Of a stretch of DNA of 55,459 bases, positions 1-9,037 are shown piece after piece. The stretch lies in NCBI GenBank assembly GCA_903885375.1, contig CAISIK010000126.1, forward strand, positions 1-55,459. Direction: 5' to 3'. The notes below the pieces were generated by a model. That model saw only the letters and a list, made by a program, of their open reading frames with translations, did no database searches and had not been told where the DNA came from. This stretch comes from an uncultured Pseudomonadota bacterium (GTDB taxonomy: Bacteria > Myxococcota_A > UBA796 > SXON01). The position numbers were made by a program, and so were the translations under genes. Each line of letters starts with the position of its first letter. Position 1 is the stretch's first letter.

Positions 1-1
1 C

Positions 2-736
2 ACCGGTACCGACACCGCCGACACGGGCACGGAGACCGGCGACACCGGCACCGACCCGCTCGATGTCGACGACGATGGCGACGGGTACTCGGAGAACGAC
101 GGCGATTGCGACGACACCACCCGCAAGGTCAACCCCGTGCGCGATGAGCTCTGCGGCGACGCGGTGGACAACAACTGCGATGGCAACATCGATGAGGACT
201 GCGAGCCCTCGGACACCGGCACCGCCTACCTCACCTGGACCGGCGACATGACCTACGACGGCACCTCCGTCGTCGTGAACTACGGCATCGGCGCCGTGAA
301 CCTGGCCACCAACGACAACGTGTGCTGGATGACGGCGGAGCACACCGGCTCGGCCGAGGCCCCGAGCGGCTGCCCCGACTGCGCGTACTCCTTCGCCACC
401 ACCCTCACTGGCGAAGACACGGGCGGCGCCTACTGCGGCAGCTTCGCCACGGACACGCTGTTCACCTACTACACCGTGGCCGACATGTGGTTCGGCACCA
501 GCAACGTGGAGGCCTGGGGCTTCGCCGATGCGTACACCTACACCTACGCCGGCACGGACTACGACCTCACGCAGACCATCTTCATGTACTACGACGATGG
601 CGCCAGCTTCCACGAGTGGATCTTCCGCCACTACAACTACCCGGCGGCGGGCATCTACAACGTGGATGGCGACATGTACGCCGCCTCGTGGAACCCGGTC
701 ATCGCCGGCGACTACTACTACTACTTCTACTACTAG
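2..736 (+). CDS. MopE-like surface protein, 5'-truncated at window edge
   Basis: The frame is open from the window edge, so the N-terminus (presumably a lipoprotein signal) lies outside; 244 residues are visible. They begin with a Thr/Asp/Gly-rich stalk, followed at about residues 22-65 by the MopE-type putative metal-binding motif (DDDGDGY, GDCDD, CGDAVDNNCDGNIDEDC). A roughly 175-residue C-terminal domain follows. It has four spaced Cys, including a CPDC pair, an AYTYTYAGTDYD block, and ends in a run of Tyr and Phe. That domain is shared with the next gene, so the two are tandem paralogues. A cell-surface or outer-membrane protein is inferred; the function is unknown. Confidence 0.8.
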   Translation, partial: TGTDTADTGTETGDTGTDPLDVDDDGDGYSENDGDCDDTTRKVNPVRDELCGDAVDNNCDGNIDEDCEPSDTGTAYLTWTGDMTYDGTSVVVNYGIGAVNLATNDNVCWMTAEHTGSAEAPSGCPDCAYSFATTLTGEDTGGAYCGSFATDTLFTYYTVADMWFGTSNVEAWGFADAYTYTYAGTDYDLTQTIFMYYDDGASFHEWIFRHYNYPAAGIYNVDGDMYAASWNPVIAGDYYYYFYY

Positions 737-749
737 ACCGGACACCCCC

Positions 750-1505
750 ATGCGCCGCACCTCGCTCACGCTCACCATCGCCGCCAACATCGCCTTCATC
801 CTCGGCTGCGTGGGCGCCGCCCCCGAAGACACCGCCACGGACAAGGTGGGTCCGGGCGGCGAAACCGACGCGGACACCGACACCGATTCGGACACCGACA
901 CCGACTCGGACAGCGACTCCGACTCCGATACGGACACCGACACGGACACCGACACCGACACCGACACCGATTCGGACACCGACGCCGACACCGGCCGGGC
1001 CGAGCTGGCCTGGGTCGGCAACCTCACCTACGATGCCACGGCCAAGACGCTCGACCTCACCTACGGTCTCGGCGCGGTGAACGCCGGTAACGACGATGTC
1101 GTGTGCTCCATCACCGCCGATTACTCCAGCACCCGCGCCTCGAGCAGCTCGTGCCCGAGCTGCAAGTACGCCTTCGATACCCGCCTCGACGCCGGCGGCA
1201 CCTCCGGCGCCTCCTGCGGAGACTTCACCAGCGCCACGCTGTTCGACTCCTACTCCTATACCGACTTCTGGTTCGGCACGTCTTCGGTGAAGGGCTGGGG
1301 CTGGGCCGATGCCTACACCTACAGCTACGCGGGAACGGATTACGACTTCACCAACGTCGTTTTCATGAACTACGAATCCGAGTGGATTCTCCGGGAGTTC
1401 AACTGGGCCGACGGCGGCATCGAGAACGTGACCGGAACGCGGAACTCCGCCAGCTGGCAGAGCGTGATCGACGACGGGGCGTACTACTACTACTTCTACC
1501 TGTAG
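750..1505 (+). CDS. Asp/Thr/Ser-stalk surface lipoprotein, paralogue of upstream gene
   Basis: This is a 251-residue predicted lipoprotein. The start is the ATG 13 bases after the upstream stop, giving an N-terminus MRRTSLTL with lipobox ILGC. A low-complexity stalk of alternating Asp with Thr or Ser (residues about 38-82) links the anchor to a C-terminal domain. This domain matches the preceding gene in its order of motifs: a CPSC pair, FWFGTSSV, AYTYSYAGTDYD, and a terminal YYYYFYL. It lacks the DGDG metal-binding motif of the neighbour. Probably co-transcribed with the upstream gene. The role is unknown; display on the cell surface is inferred from the lipobox and stalk. Confidence 0.8.
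   Translation: MRRTSLTLTIAANIAFILGCVGAAPEDTATDKVGPGGETDADTDTDSDTDTDSDSDSDSDTDTDTDTDTDTDTDSDTDADTGRAELAWVGNLTYDATAKTLDLTYGLGAVNAGNDDVVCSITADYSSTRASSSSCPSCKYAFDTRLDAGGTSGASCGDFTSATLFDSYSYTDFWFGTSSVKGWGWADAYTYSYAGTDYDFTNVVFMNYESEWILREFNWADGGIENVTGTRNSASWQSVIDDGAYYYYFYL
867..992 (+). repeat. Coding Asp-Thr/Ser dipeptide repeat
   Basis: A degenerate 6-bp periodic repeat (gacacc, gattcg, gactcg) encodes the Asp-Thr/Asp-Ser stalk of the lipoprotein at 750-1505. Repeats of this kind can change length by slippage in steps of two residues without breaking the frame. Confidence 0.8.
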
Positions 1506-1529
1506 CCGCCCCGCTCGCGCGGCGTCCGC

Positions 1530-3845
1530 CTACCCGCAGCTCAGGCGGCCGCCGCGCACGAGGCAACGCACATCCCCGCCGGTGCTGGGCACCTGCACGC
1601 TGGCGTACATGGGGACGTTGCCCTGGAGCACCAGCTCGCAGCTCCCCGGGCGCACATCGAAGGTGGCCACGCTGCTGCCCACCATGAGCGACTCCGTGTG
1701 CGTCTTGCTGCCGCAGCGCATGCCCACCTCGGCGATCACCTGGTCGGCGTCGATCTTCACCTTGTACGGCACGCCCGGAATCTGGGCGACCGTCTTCGGC
1801 ACGGTGGGGCGGACACCGCACAGGGGCGCGGTCAGCCCGTCCAGCCAGGCCACCTCGGCATCGGCGCCGAGGGCATCCACCCGCTCGCTCCACACGCTGT
1901 AGGGCGCGCCGCAGGGGTCGTTGCCGAGGCTGCGGGCGAGGATGAGGTCGGTCCAGGCGAGGAGCGCGCGTCCCTTGTGGAGATTGCGCGCGTCCCCGTC
2001 CACCAGATCGCCCACGGTCGAGGAGAAGGACTGAGTCCGGTGCTCGCCGGTGTCCACGTCCGTCCACTCCGCGGTCAGGCGAACCACGTCGCTCCGCACC
2101 GGACGCGTCCCGACCATCCGAAGGTCCTGCACGAACAGTTGGGTGGTGTCCGCGTAGTAGTTGATGGGCTGCACCTCCGACTTCACCGTGCTCGCCTCCT
2201 CCCCGTAGAATTTCTCCATGGCGAGGGAGTCCGGCAGGTCGAGGCTGAAGTGGACGTCGTGGGCGATGGTCTGCGTGAGCGAGCCGAAGCCCGCGCCGAA
2301 GACCCGGTCCACCACCGCCTCGCTGCCGAGGTACACGTAGGCGCCCTTGCCCTTTTCGCTGAGCTTGTCGAGCACCTCGTCGTTGAAGTCCCGGCCCACG
2401 CCAATCGCGGACAGGCGGATATTTGCAGACTCGTAGGACTTCCCGATCTCCGACACGATGTCGGTGTCCACCTCGCCGGTGTTCAAGAGCGCATCGCTGA
2501 TGAGGAGCATGCGGCGGTTGCGTCCTTCCACGTCGGCGTGGGTCTTCGCCACCCGGTAGCCCTCGCGGAGGCCGTCGTTGAGATCGGTGCTGCCGCGCGG
2601 CTCGAGGTTGTCGATGACGTCGGTGAGCAGCGAGGGGTCGTCGCGGCCCACGACGAAGTTCTCCAGCGGGGTGCAGTCGTCGTGGTCGAAGAGGACCACG
2701 TCCACCCGGTCGCCGCGCTCGAGCTGCCCGGACATCTTCTTCAGTCCGCGCTTGAGGTACTCCATGCGTCCTTCGGCGGACATCGAACCGGAGCGGTCGA
2801 GCACGAGGGTCAGGTCGAGCGGCTTGCGCTCGGGTGTCATCCCCTTCACCGCGAAGGACATGGAGAGGGTGTGCGCGTCGGTCTGCTCGGCAACCGCGTT
2901 CACGCTGAAGGTGTCTCCCTCGGGAACGGGCGAGGTGTCGAAGCTGAAGTAGTTGAGCAGCTCGTGCGGACGCACCTCGCTGGTCTTCACCGGGCCGCGG
3001 TTCTGCACCGCCCAGAGGAGGCGCTGCGCGGAGGCGAGCGACATCGAGTCGTCGTTGCTCAGGTAGGTGGTGCCCCCCCAGTCGAAGCGCGCCAGGTCCT
3101 CCTCCTTGGCCTTCGCGCGGCTCGGGGCGGGCGCCTCGGTGCCGACGCTCATGGAGCGGTCGCCGTCATACGCAGCCTGCGGCTCCTCGTCCTTGTTGTC
3201 GGCTTCGCCGCGCCCCGCGAGGCCGCCGGTGGACACGCCCTTCACGCCCTCCGCCTCGCCAACCTTGTCGAGAGCACGCTTGGCGGGCGGATCCGCGAGC
3301 TGCGGCTCCGCGGCCGCGGCGCTGTCCGCCTTCTTGCCGGCCACGCGGCTCTCCGTCTTCTCCTCGGCGAACGACCCGCCCCAGGCCACGGCGTCGTCCG
3401 TCGGGCGAACGTTGCCGTCGGGGCGAGGCGCGGACTTGGCGTTCTCGCGCACGGAGCTGGTGGAAGCCACCGCCGCCGGAGCGGCCACCACCTCCGCGGG
3501 GGGTGCCGGAGGGGGCGGCGGTGCCGCCGACGCCATGGGCGTGCTCGGGACCGGCGCGGGCCGGGAGGCCTGGGCCGTGCTCCCGCCACCACCTTTTCCG
3601 CTCCCGCCGTACCCGCTCGCGCTGCCGCCCGTGGGGCCTGCGGACGAGCGGGACTTGCGCCGGGTGTCGCTGTAGCACTCCCGCACGATGGGCTCGCCTT
3701 CGGGCATGCGCACCGCGGGGCGCGCCCGCTCCGTGCGCGCCACCTCGGGCACCATGGTGCCCGTGCGGGCATCCACCGGCACGTCGGCGATTTCGGTGTC
3801 GATCGGCTTGTTGGCGCAGGCCCAGAGAACGAGGGAGAGAAGCAT
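1530..3845 (-). CDS. von Willebrand factor type A lipoprotein (YfbK-like)
   Basis: The 771-residue protein starts at an ATG preceded by a good aggag site. Its very short signal ends in an LWAC lipobox at Cys10. Residues 20-255 form a Pro/Ala/Gly-rich low-complexity linker. About residues 258-335 match the YfbK-type N-terminal domain (YLSNDDSMSLASAQRLLWAV). A vWA domain follows with MIDAS motif DRSGS at 350-354, and a C-terminal DUF3520-like region lies around 540-700. The family is usually an anchored, periplasm-facing, metal-dependent adhesion or complex-assembly module. It is convergent with the two surface lipoproteins. The exact partner is unknown. Confidence 0.85.
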   Translation of the reverse strand: MLLSLVLWACANKPIDTEIADVPVDARTGTMVPEVARTERARPAVRMPEGEPIVRECYSDTRRKSRSSAGPTGGSASGYGGSGKGGGGSTAQASRPAPVPSTPMASAAPPPPPAPPAEVVAAPAAVASTSSVRENAKSAPRPDGNVRPTDDAVAWGGSFAEEKTESRVAGKKADSAAAAEPQLADPPAKRALDKVGEAEGVKGVSTGGLAGRGEADNKDEEPQAAYDGDRSMSVGTEAPAPSRAKAKEEDLARFDWGGTTYLSNDDSMSLASAQRLLWAVQNRGPVKTSEVRPHELLNYFSFDTSPVPEGDTFSVNAVAEQTDAHTLSMSFAVKGMTPERKPLDLTLVLDRSGSMSAEGRMEYLKRGLKKMSGQLERGDRVDVVLFDHDDCTPLENFVVGRDDPSLLTDVIDNLEPRGSTDLNDGLREGYRVAKTHADVEGRNRRMLLISDALLNTGEVDTDIVSEIGKSYESANIRLSAIGVGRDFNDEVLDKLSEKGKGAYVYLGSEAVVDRVFGAGFGSLTQTIAHDVHFSLDLPDSLAMEKFYGEEASTVKSEVQPINYYADTTQLFVQDLRMVGTRPVRSDVVRLTAEWTDVDTGEHRTQSFSSTVGDLVDGDARNLHKGRALLAWTDLILARSLGNDPCGAPYSVWSERVDALGADAEVAWLDGLTAPLCGVRPTVPKTVAQIPGVPYKVKIDADQVIAEVGMRCGSKTHTESLMVGSSVATFDVRPGSCELVLQGNVPMYASVQVPSTGGDVRCLVRGGRLSCG

Positions 3846-3936
3846 GGGAGACTCCTGATTCGCGGGGACAACGCCGGCCGCCTCCGGCTCTTACAGCAGC
3901 GCGTAGAAAAAGTTCCCGCGGGTTACCGGGGCGCCC

Positions 3937-4668
3937 ATGACCGGCCGCACCGTCCTCATCTCCCTGCGTGATCCCGACGACCCGATGTCACGCCAGGAGC
4001 TTCGGTGTTTCGCCGACTCGGCGGGTCTCCCCGACCTGGAGATCGCGTACGCCAGCGCCGGCCACCTCGATGACCGCTTGTTCGACGAGGCGGGCCTGCT
4101 CTTCTTCGGCGGCAGCGGCGCCTACAGCGTGCTCGACGACCACCCCTGGGTGCACGACATGCTCGATCGCCTCGTGGAGTGTGTCGACCGGCGCATCCCC
4201 GCATGGGCGAGCTGCTTCGGCTTCCAGGGCCTCTCGCTGGCGCTCGGCGGCGAGGTGAACCGCGACGATGCCCGCCAGGAGCTCGGCGCCTTCCCCGTCG
4301 ACCTCACCGACGCCGCACTGGGCGATCCGCTCTTCGCCAACCTCCCCCGCACCCTCGACGTGCAGCTCGGCCACCACGACCACGTGGATCGCCTCCCGTC
4401 CGGGGTCACCCTCCTCGCCACCGGCCGCAAGGTGTTCAACCAGGCCTTCAAGGTGGATGCGGCGCCGTTCTGGGCCGCCCAGTTCCACCCCGAGCTGCGC
4501 AAGGCCACCACCATCGAACGGTGGAACTACTACCGGGCCCACTACGCGGGCAATCCCGCCGAGGCCGAGCGCATCGACCGGATCATGGCCGAGGCGCCCG
4601 ACACCGAGCTCGCGCAGGGCCTGATCCGCCGCTTCGTGTCGTGGGTGGAGCAGAACCCCCGCCGTTAG
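3937..4668 (+). CDS. Class I glutamine amidotransferase-like protein
   Basis: This is a 243-residue stand-alone GATase1 domain. The candidate catalytic triad is visible: nucleophile Cys93 in the elbow (WASCFGFQG), with His184 and Glu186 in AAQFHPEL. The oxyanion segment GGSGAYS lies around residues 58-64. It resembles the GMP-synthase-glutaminase-like family found as single-domain proteins in many bacteria. That family includes gamma-glutamyl hydrolases and amidotransferase subunits, so the substrate cannot be assigned. The 3' end overlaps the stop of the convergent gene by four bases. No biosynthetic partner gene is adjacent. Confidence 0.8.
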   Translation: MTGRTVLISLRDPDDPMSRQELRCFADSAGLPDLEIAYASAGHLDDRLFDEAGLLFFGGSGAYSVLDDHPWVHDMLDRLVECVDRRIPAWASCFGFQGLSLALGGEVNRDDARQELGAFPVDLTDAALGDPLFANLPRTLDVQLGHHDHVDRLPSGVTLLATGRKVFNQAFKVDAAPFWAAQFHPELRKATTIERWNYYRAHYAGNPAEAERIDRIMAEAPDTELAQGLIRRFVSWVEQNPRR

Positions 4669-5276
4669 CGGCGGGTGCGCACCACGAGCACTTCGCTCTT
4701 CACGATCGTCCCGCTCGCCAAGGTGACCTCGCAGGTCGTCGGCCCGGCGAGGGCACCGGGGCCGAGCCGCACGGTCCACTCCCCGCCGGTGCCCACCCCG
4801 CACACCACGCCGCGATCGGGGCCCAGCGCGTTCGCCGCCACCGCGAGCTCCGCCACTTCCCAGCTCACCGCCACGGGCGCCTCGCCGTCGTGCGGCACCA
4901 CCAGGGCACCGCTCGCCGCCCGGAAGGCGTTCTGGTCGCCGAGTCGGAAGCCCAGCGAAAAGGGCACGTGCAGCGCGCCGTTGTGGCACTCCGCGCGCTC
5001 GGGGAGGGTGGTGGGCCAATCGCCCGCGCGGCCGTTCACCGTCCAGGTGGCCGTGAGCACGCGGCCGAGGAACACCTCGCAGAGCACGTGGGGGTCATCG
5101 GACTGCCAGCCCTTCTCCGGCAGCGCCTCCGCGGAGGATCGCACCCCCACGGCGTACCCCAACGAGCCGACGGCAAAGCCGGGAGGGGGAGTGGCAGGGA
5201 GGAGGAGCACGGGCTCCTCGGCCGCGGCTGCGGCGCCCGCGAAGAACAGCGCGCCGCCGGCGGCCGCGAGGCTCAC
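4665..5276 (-). CDS. Exported protein of unknown function
   Basis: A 203-residue protein with an Ala-rich N-terminal signal-like segment (residues 1-19, LAAAGGALFFAGAAAAA). The mature part contains three Cys, which might form disulfides, and no recognisable domain. Its ATG overlaps the upstream gene's stop by four bases (ATGA), so translation is probably coupled. It is the last gene of the six-gene minus-strand cluster beginning at 10644. A periplasmic or extracytoplasmic location is inferred; no function is proposed. Confidence 0.65.
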   Translation of the reverse strand: MSLAAAGGALFFAGAAAAAEEPVLLLPATPPPGFAVGSLGYAVGVRSSAEALPEKGWQSDDPHVLCEVFLGRVLTATWTVNGRAGDWPTTLPERAECHNGALHVPFSLGFRLGDQNAFRAASGALVVPHDGEAPVAVSWEVAELAVAANALGPDRGVVCGVGTGGEWTVRLGPGALAGPTTCEVTLASGTIVKSEVLVVRTRR

Positions 5277-6001
5277 GGCACCGACGCCGGCGCAGCGGGC
5301 GGGAAGACCACCGGCACCACCGGGAGCGTTGCCGTCACCACGGCGGGGCGCGTCAGCGGGAACGTACCGGCGGCGAGCTGGGGTTCGGCCCAGGCCGCGA
5401 GGGACTTTCCGAGGCAGTCGCGGAGGTTGTTGATGTTGCGGGTGCCGGCGCTCACGAAGATGGAGTTGTCCTCCTCCACGAGGATGCTCACCACCACGGG
5501 CGTGGCGGGCTTCTCGGTGTGCACCTCACGGCAGGCGTGGAAGGCCGGGTTGGCCGACGCGGCCGTGTTCACCGCCGCGTCGAACGCCACGGGGGTTTCC
5601 GGCAGGGTGAACTCGAAGCGGTAGTTGCCTGCCGGCTGCTTCACCTTCACGTTGGTGAAGCAGGTGGACCCCTGCTGGTGGAGCGCGAGGTTGTTCTCGG
5701 TGTCGTAGAAGTGCCACGCGGTCATCACCGCGGCGCCGCGGCTCACCTCGAGCGTGGTGGTGATGAGCTTGCCGCCGTACTGCGGGGCCTCACCCACGGC
5801 GAGCAGGCTGCACCGCCGCAGCCGGTCCTTCGACCAGATGGGGCTCGGCAGCATCTCGAAGCCCTTTTCGTCGAGCGGGTTGCCCGTGGTCTGGGACACC
5901 GCCGAGCTCTTGGCGGGGAGGCTCCCCGCGGCGGCGAGGCCGACCGAAACGGCAGCGATCAGGGTTGCGACGGCGAGGCCGGCCAGCGTGCGCTTTTTCA
6001 C
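5273..6001 (-). CDS. Exported or membrane-anchored protein of unknown function
   Basis: I place the start at a GTG (242 residues), giving the classical signal N-terminus VKKRTLAGLAVATL with a G-rich stretch just upstream. A TTG at 6022 is an alternative that adds seven residues and has a ggag site. The protein has a single N-terminal hydrophobic segment and several Cys in the exported part. No family is recognised. It sits between two other extracytoplasmic genes of the same cluster, overlapping the downstream gene by four bases, which suggests one transcription unit. Confidence 0.65.
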   Translation of the reverse strand: MKKRTLAGLAVATLIAAVSVGLAAAGSLPAKSSAVSQTTGNPLDEKGFEMLPSPIWSKDRLRRCSLLAVGEAPQYGGKLITTTLEVSRGAAVMTAWHFYDTENNLALHQQGSTCFTNVKVKQPAGNYRFEFTLPETPVAFDAAVNTAASANPAFHACREVHTEKPATPVVVSILVEEDNSIFVSAGTRNINNLRDCLGKSLAAWAEPQLAAGTFPLTRPAVVTATLPVVPVVFPPAAPASVP

Positions 6002-6034
6002 GCCCCCACCATACCCGCTCAAACCGGACTCCGC

Positions 6035-6754
6035 TCAGTCAGCCTTCTTGCCCTTGCCCTTGCCGCCGGGCTTCTTTCCGCCCGGCTTGCCCTCCCGGGT
6101 GGGGGAGAACGCGCTGCCCTTGTCCTTCGCCGACACGAAGGGATGGTCCTTGCCGGGCAGGTCGCCGCCCGAGCGCGGGGCCAGCTCTTCGGGGGGCGTG
6201 GTCACGGCCGTGGAGGTCCTGGCCGTGAGCAGGATGCGCACCGCGCCGTCGGTGGTGCGCGCGGAGATCGCCCCGGTGGGCAGCTTCTCCTGGTCCTCCG
6301 CCATCACGTAGGCGGTGGTGTCGACGAGGCCGTGGGCGATGCCGATGCGGCGCTGACCGAGCGTCCACACCTGGGTGGTGTCATCCCCGGCGGAGACCGC
6401 CGCGCCGGGCGTGAACCCGGCCGCGGTGAGGCTGGCCTGCCAGGTCGTGAACAAGGCGTCGGCGGCAGTGGAGGCCGCCGCGGTAGTCACGAGCACGGCG
6501 GAGGCGGGCTCCACGAGGAGCACGGTGGTGCCGGTGTAGGTGAGGCCGAGATCGCCCCATGGCGGCGGCAGGAGCGTGGCGGAGGCCGTCGGGTGCGCGT
6601 CGACGGGCGGAACCTGCTCCGGCGGGACCTCCTCCTTCGGCGCCACCACCCCGCCGGGCGGCGGCGGCGGCGGGGGGAGCTCATCGGCCCCGCCGGAACA
6701 GGCCAGACCCAGCAGGAGGAGCGTGCTGGAGGAGAGCAGGAGACCCACACGCAT
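6035..6754 (-). CDS. Lipoprotein of unknown function
   Basis: A 239-residue lipoprotein: MRVGLLLSS with a lipobox around LGLAC (Cys19), then a proline-rich spacer (about seven consecutive Pro). A compact domain of about 120 residues follows, then a highly basic Lys/Gly-rich tail (repeated KPGGK). The basic tail could bind anionic polymers, which is speculation. The start lies three bases after the upstream stop, so it is very likely co-transcribed with the neighbouring lipoprotein gene. No known family was recognised. Confidence 0.65.
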   Translation of the reverse strand: MRVGLLLSSSTLLLLGLACSGGADELPPPPPPPGGVVAPKEEVPPEQVPPVDAHPTASATLLPPPWGDLGLTYTGTTVLLVEPASAVLVTTAAASTAADALFTTWQASLTAAGFTPGAAVSAGDDTTQVWTLGQRRIGIAHGLVDTTAYVMAEDQEKLPTGAISARTTDGAVRILLTARTSTAVTTPPEELAPRSGGDLPGKDHPFVSAKDKGSAFSPTREGKPGGKKPGGKGKGKKAD

Positions 6755-6757
6755 GAT

Positions 6758-7639
6758 TCAGTCCTCGTAGTAGTAGGCGCCGACGGCTTCGAACTGGAGC
6801 ACGACAGAAACCGCACCGCACACGGTTCCATCCTCGTCGTCGAAGTCGGCGTTGGCGATCAACACCACGCTGAGCAGGTCAGCCACGGTCGGATCGATGT
6901 TCTCGCTCTGGGCGATCTGCAGCATGTAGGCCGCGCTCACCCGACCCGCGAGGTAGCCCCTGAAGAGGTCGTCCCCATCACGCTCCACCCGGATGCGACC
7001 CTCGCGCAACGGCAGCGTGAGGCTCGCGTTGAGGATCTGCACGGGGAGGTCCACGCTCAGGCCGCCCGCCTCGTACACACCCTTCTGGATGCGGCCATCG
7101 TCCAGCGCGGCGCGGTCGACCTCCTCGTCGCGATCGAAGGTCTGGCCGTCGAGGATGAGGCCATCGGTGCCGAGCATGGGCGTGCCGGCGGCCTGGCCCA
7201 CCTCGCCGGACACGCAGCCATCCTCCTCCCAGTCGTCCAGCCCGCCGAGCTCCAGCGCGATCAGGAGCTCGCCCGAGGTGATCGCGGCCTGCACGAGGCC
7301 CTCGATGGCCGAGATCTTGGCCTCGGTGGATTCGAGCGCCGGCGTGAGCCGGGTGAAGGCGTTGTCGATGCCCGCTTCACCGTCGGGGCTCGTGTAGTCG
7401 GCGATGCCGCAGCCGGAGGCGCCGTTCTCCACGCTCGTTTCCCCGTCGAGGTCGAACCCGAGGCTCAGGCCCGCGTCGTCGGCGAGGGCGAAGCCGAGGG
7501 TGCGGACCACGAGGAGCTGCGGGGCGTCGTCGATCGAGCAGACCTCGTCGGTGGGCTCGGGTTCGCAGCCGAGGAGCGGCAGGAACAGGGCCACCCAGGC
7601 GGCCCCCGTGCCCCTCCGACGCCCGTCTGATCGCGCCAT
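6758..7639 (-). CDS. Lipoprotein of unknown function
   Basis: A 293-residue lipoprotein starting MARSDGRRR, with lipobox LLGC at about residue 24. The ATG at 7639 is preferred; a GTG four codons upstream directly abuts the previous stop and is less likely. The mature chain is acidic, with long helical-looking stretches and a few Cys, and ends in an aromatic tail (AYYYED). It follows the DUF1552 gene closely and is probably in the same operon. Lipoproteins of this sort commonly sit beside DUF1552/DUF1592 pairs, but I cannot assign a function. Confidence 0.65.
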   Translation of the reverse strand: MARSDGRRRGTGAAWVALFLPLLGCEPEPTDEVCSIDDAPQLLVVRTLGFALADDAGLSLGFDLDGETSVENGASGCGIADYTSPDGEAGIDNAFTRLTPALESTEAKISAIEGLVQAAITSGELLIALELGGLDDWEEDGCVSGEVGQAAGTPMLGTDGLILDGQTFDRDEEVDRAALDDGRIQKGVYEAGGLSVDLPVQILNASLTLPLREGRIRVERDGDDLFRGYLAGRVSAAYMLQIAQSENIDPTVADLLSVVLIANADFDDEDGTVCGAVSVVLQFEAVGAYYYED

Positions 7640-7651
7640 TCTCTTGTCCAC

Positions 7652-9037
7652 CTACACCTCGATCCCGGACAAGCCGGACTCGGTGTAGGCGTCTTCGCTG
7701 CCGAAGCTGGTGGCCAGGATGTCCATGCCGCGCAGGATGCTGAGCATCAGGCTGCTGGCGTTGTCGCCGGTGTAGCTCCGGTAGTGGATGCCGGTGCGGA
7801 GCGTGCCGCAGAGGCCGCCGCCGAGCACGATGGGCATATCGTCGAGGCTGTGGGTCTGGCCGAGGCTCACCTCGCTGCACCCGAGGATGCAGCAGTTGTC
7901 GAGCAGGGTGCCATCCGCCTCCACCACCGAGTCGAACCGTTCGAGCAGGTAGGCCAGCTCGGTCACGATCTGGAGGGTGATGGCGTTGACCTCGGGCTGA
8001 TCACCACCCTCGTCGTGGGTGAGGTTGTGGTGCCCCGCGCTCGCGCCGGGGAAGAGGTTGTTGCTCACCGGATCGCACACGTAGTGCCCAAAGACCCGCG
8101 TCTGGTCGCAGGCGAAGGCCATCGCGAGCATGTCGATCATCGCGCGGCTGCGGGCGCTGATCTGCGGGCGGCCCTCCTCGTCGGGGTAGCTCGCGAGGGG
8201 CTCGCTCTCGGGGCGCGAGCAGGCTTCGAGCGAGGGCGGGTCCTCCTCGAGGCGCGCGAGGCGCGTTTCGAGGTCACGGACGCCCGTGAGGTGCTGGTCG
8301 AGCCGCGCCTTGTCGGCGGCGCCGAGGCGGGACTGCAGGCTCACGATGTCGGTGGACACGGAGTCGAGCACGCTGCGGCGCAGCCCGAGGGTGGGATCGA
8401 CGACCGCCTCTTCGCCCGGCTCGCGGAAGCTGGCGCCGAAGAGCCGCTCGTAGAGGGTGTAGGGGTCGGTTTCGGGGGGGTTCTGGCTGTTGGGGCCGTT
8501 GTAGCTCTGCCCGTTCGCATCGGTCGCGGCGGTCTGGATCGAGGGGTAGAGCGAGTCGCCGCCCACCTCGGCGGCCACCACCTGGTCGATCGTGGGGCCC
8601 GCGAAGGTCTCGTTGCCGTCGGACGACAAGGGCGCCATGCCGGTGAGGAGGCCGCCTGCGCCGGAGGTGTGCGGCAGCAGGTTGGGCACCTTCACGGAGA
8701 GGCCCGTGACCACCGACATCTTGGCCTTCACGTTCTGCAAGGGCGCGAGCTGCTCGCTCAGCGCGTAGTCGGCGCCGTCGGTGGCAGGCACCCAGCGGGT
8801 GGGGTTGTTGCCGTTGCCCCAGAAGAAGAGCCCGAAGCGCTTGGGAATGGCCCCGCCGCAGGCGAGCGCTGTGCCGTTGCCGTTGAGCATGCGCTCCAGG
8901 AGCGGCAGCCCCACGAACACCGCGCTGCCCTGCATCATCCCGCGCAGGAACCCCCGCCGTGAGGGCGGCGCCCCGACACGCGGCTTGCGCGTGCGCGGAC
9001 CCACCCCGACCACCCCCGGCCGCCAGATCGGGCTCAT
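7652..9037 (-). CDS. DUF1552 family exported protein (Tat signal)
   Basis: This 461-residue protein carries a twin-arginine-like signal (RRGFLRG near residue 28) and then the DUF1552 core. Recognisable family signatures are GLFFWGNGNNP, VVTGLSVKV, SGAGGLLTG and a C-terminal CSEVSLGQTHSLDDMP. The family occurs in planctomycetes and myxobacteria. It is usually encoded beside a DUF1592/DUF1588 haem protein, as here. Its biochemical role is not established. The ATG overlaps the upstream stop by four bases, so the two are translationally coupled. The reading frame stays open far upstream, but the ATG at 9037 gives the family-like N-terminus. Confidence 0.85.
   Translation of the reverse strand: MSPIWRPGVVGVGPRTRKPRVGAPPSRRGFLRGMMQGSAVFVGLPLLERMLNGNGTALACGGAIPKRFGLFFWGNGNNPTRWVPATDGADYALSEQLAPLQNVKAKMSVVTGLSVKVPNLLPHTSGAGGLLTGMAPLSSDGNETFAGPTIDQVVAAEVGGDSLYPSIQTAATDANGQSYNGPNSQNPPETDPYTLYERLFGASFREPGEEAVVDPTLGLRRSVLDSVSTDIVSLQSRLGAADKARLDQHLTGVRDLETRLARLEEDPPSLEACSRPESEPLASYPDEEGRPQISARSRAMIDMLAMAFACDQTRVFGHYVCDPVSNNLFPGASAGHHNLTHDEGGDQPEVNAITLQIVTELAYLLERFDSVVEADGTLLDNCCILGCSEVSLGQTHSLDDMPIVLGGGLCGTLRTGIHYRSYTGDNASSLMLSILRGMDILATSFGSEDAYTESGLSGIEV

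Noticed and set aside
867..992. CRISPR or VNTR outside genes
   Set aside because: The 6-bp periodicity lies within a lipoprotein gene and encodes an Asp-Thr/Ser stalk.
5519..7630. Plus-strand open frame of about 700 codons opposite the lipoprotein cluster
   Set aside because: Low-complexity Arg/Gly/His-rich translation, no start signals, and it contradicts three well-formed exported proteins on the minus strand.
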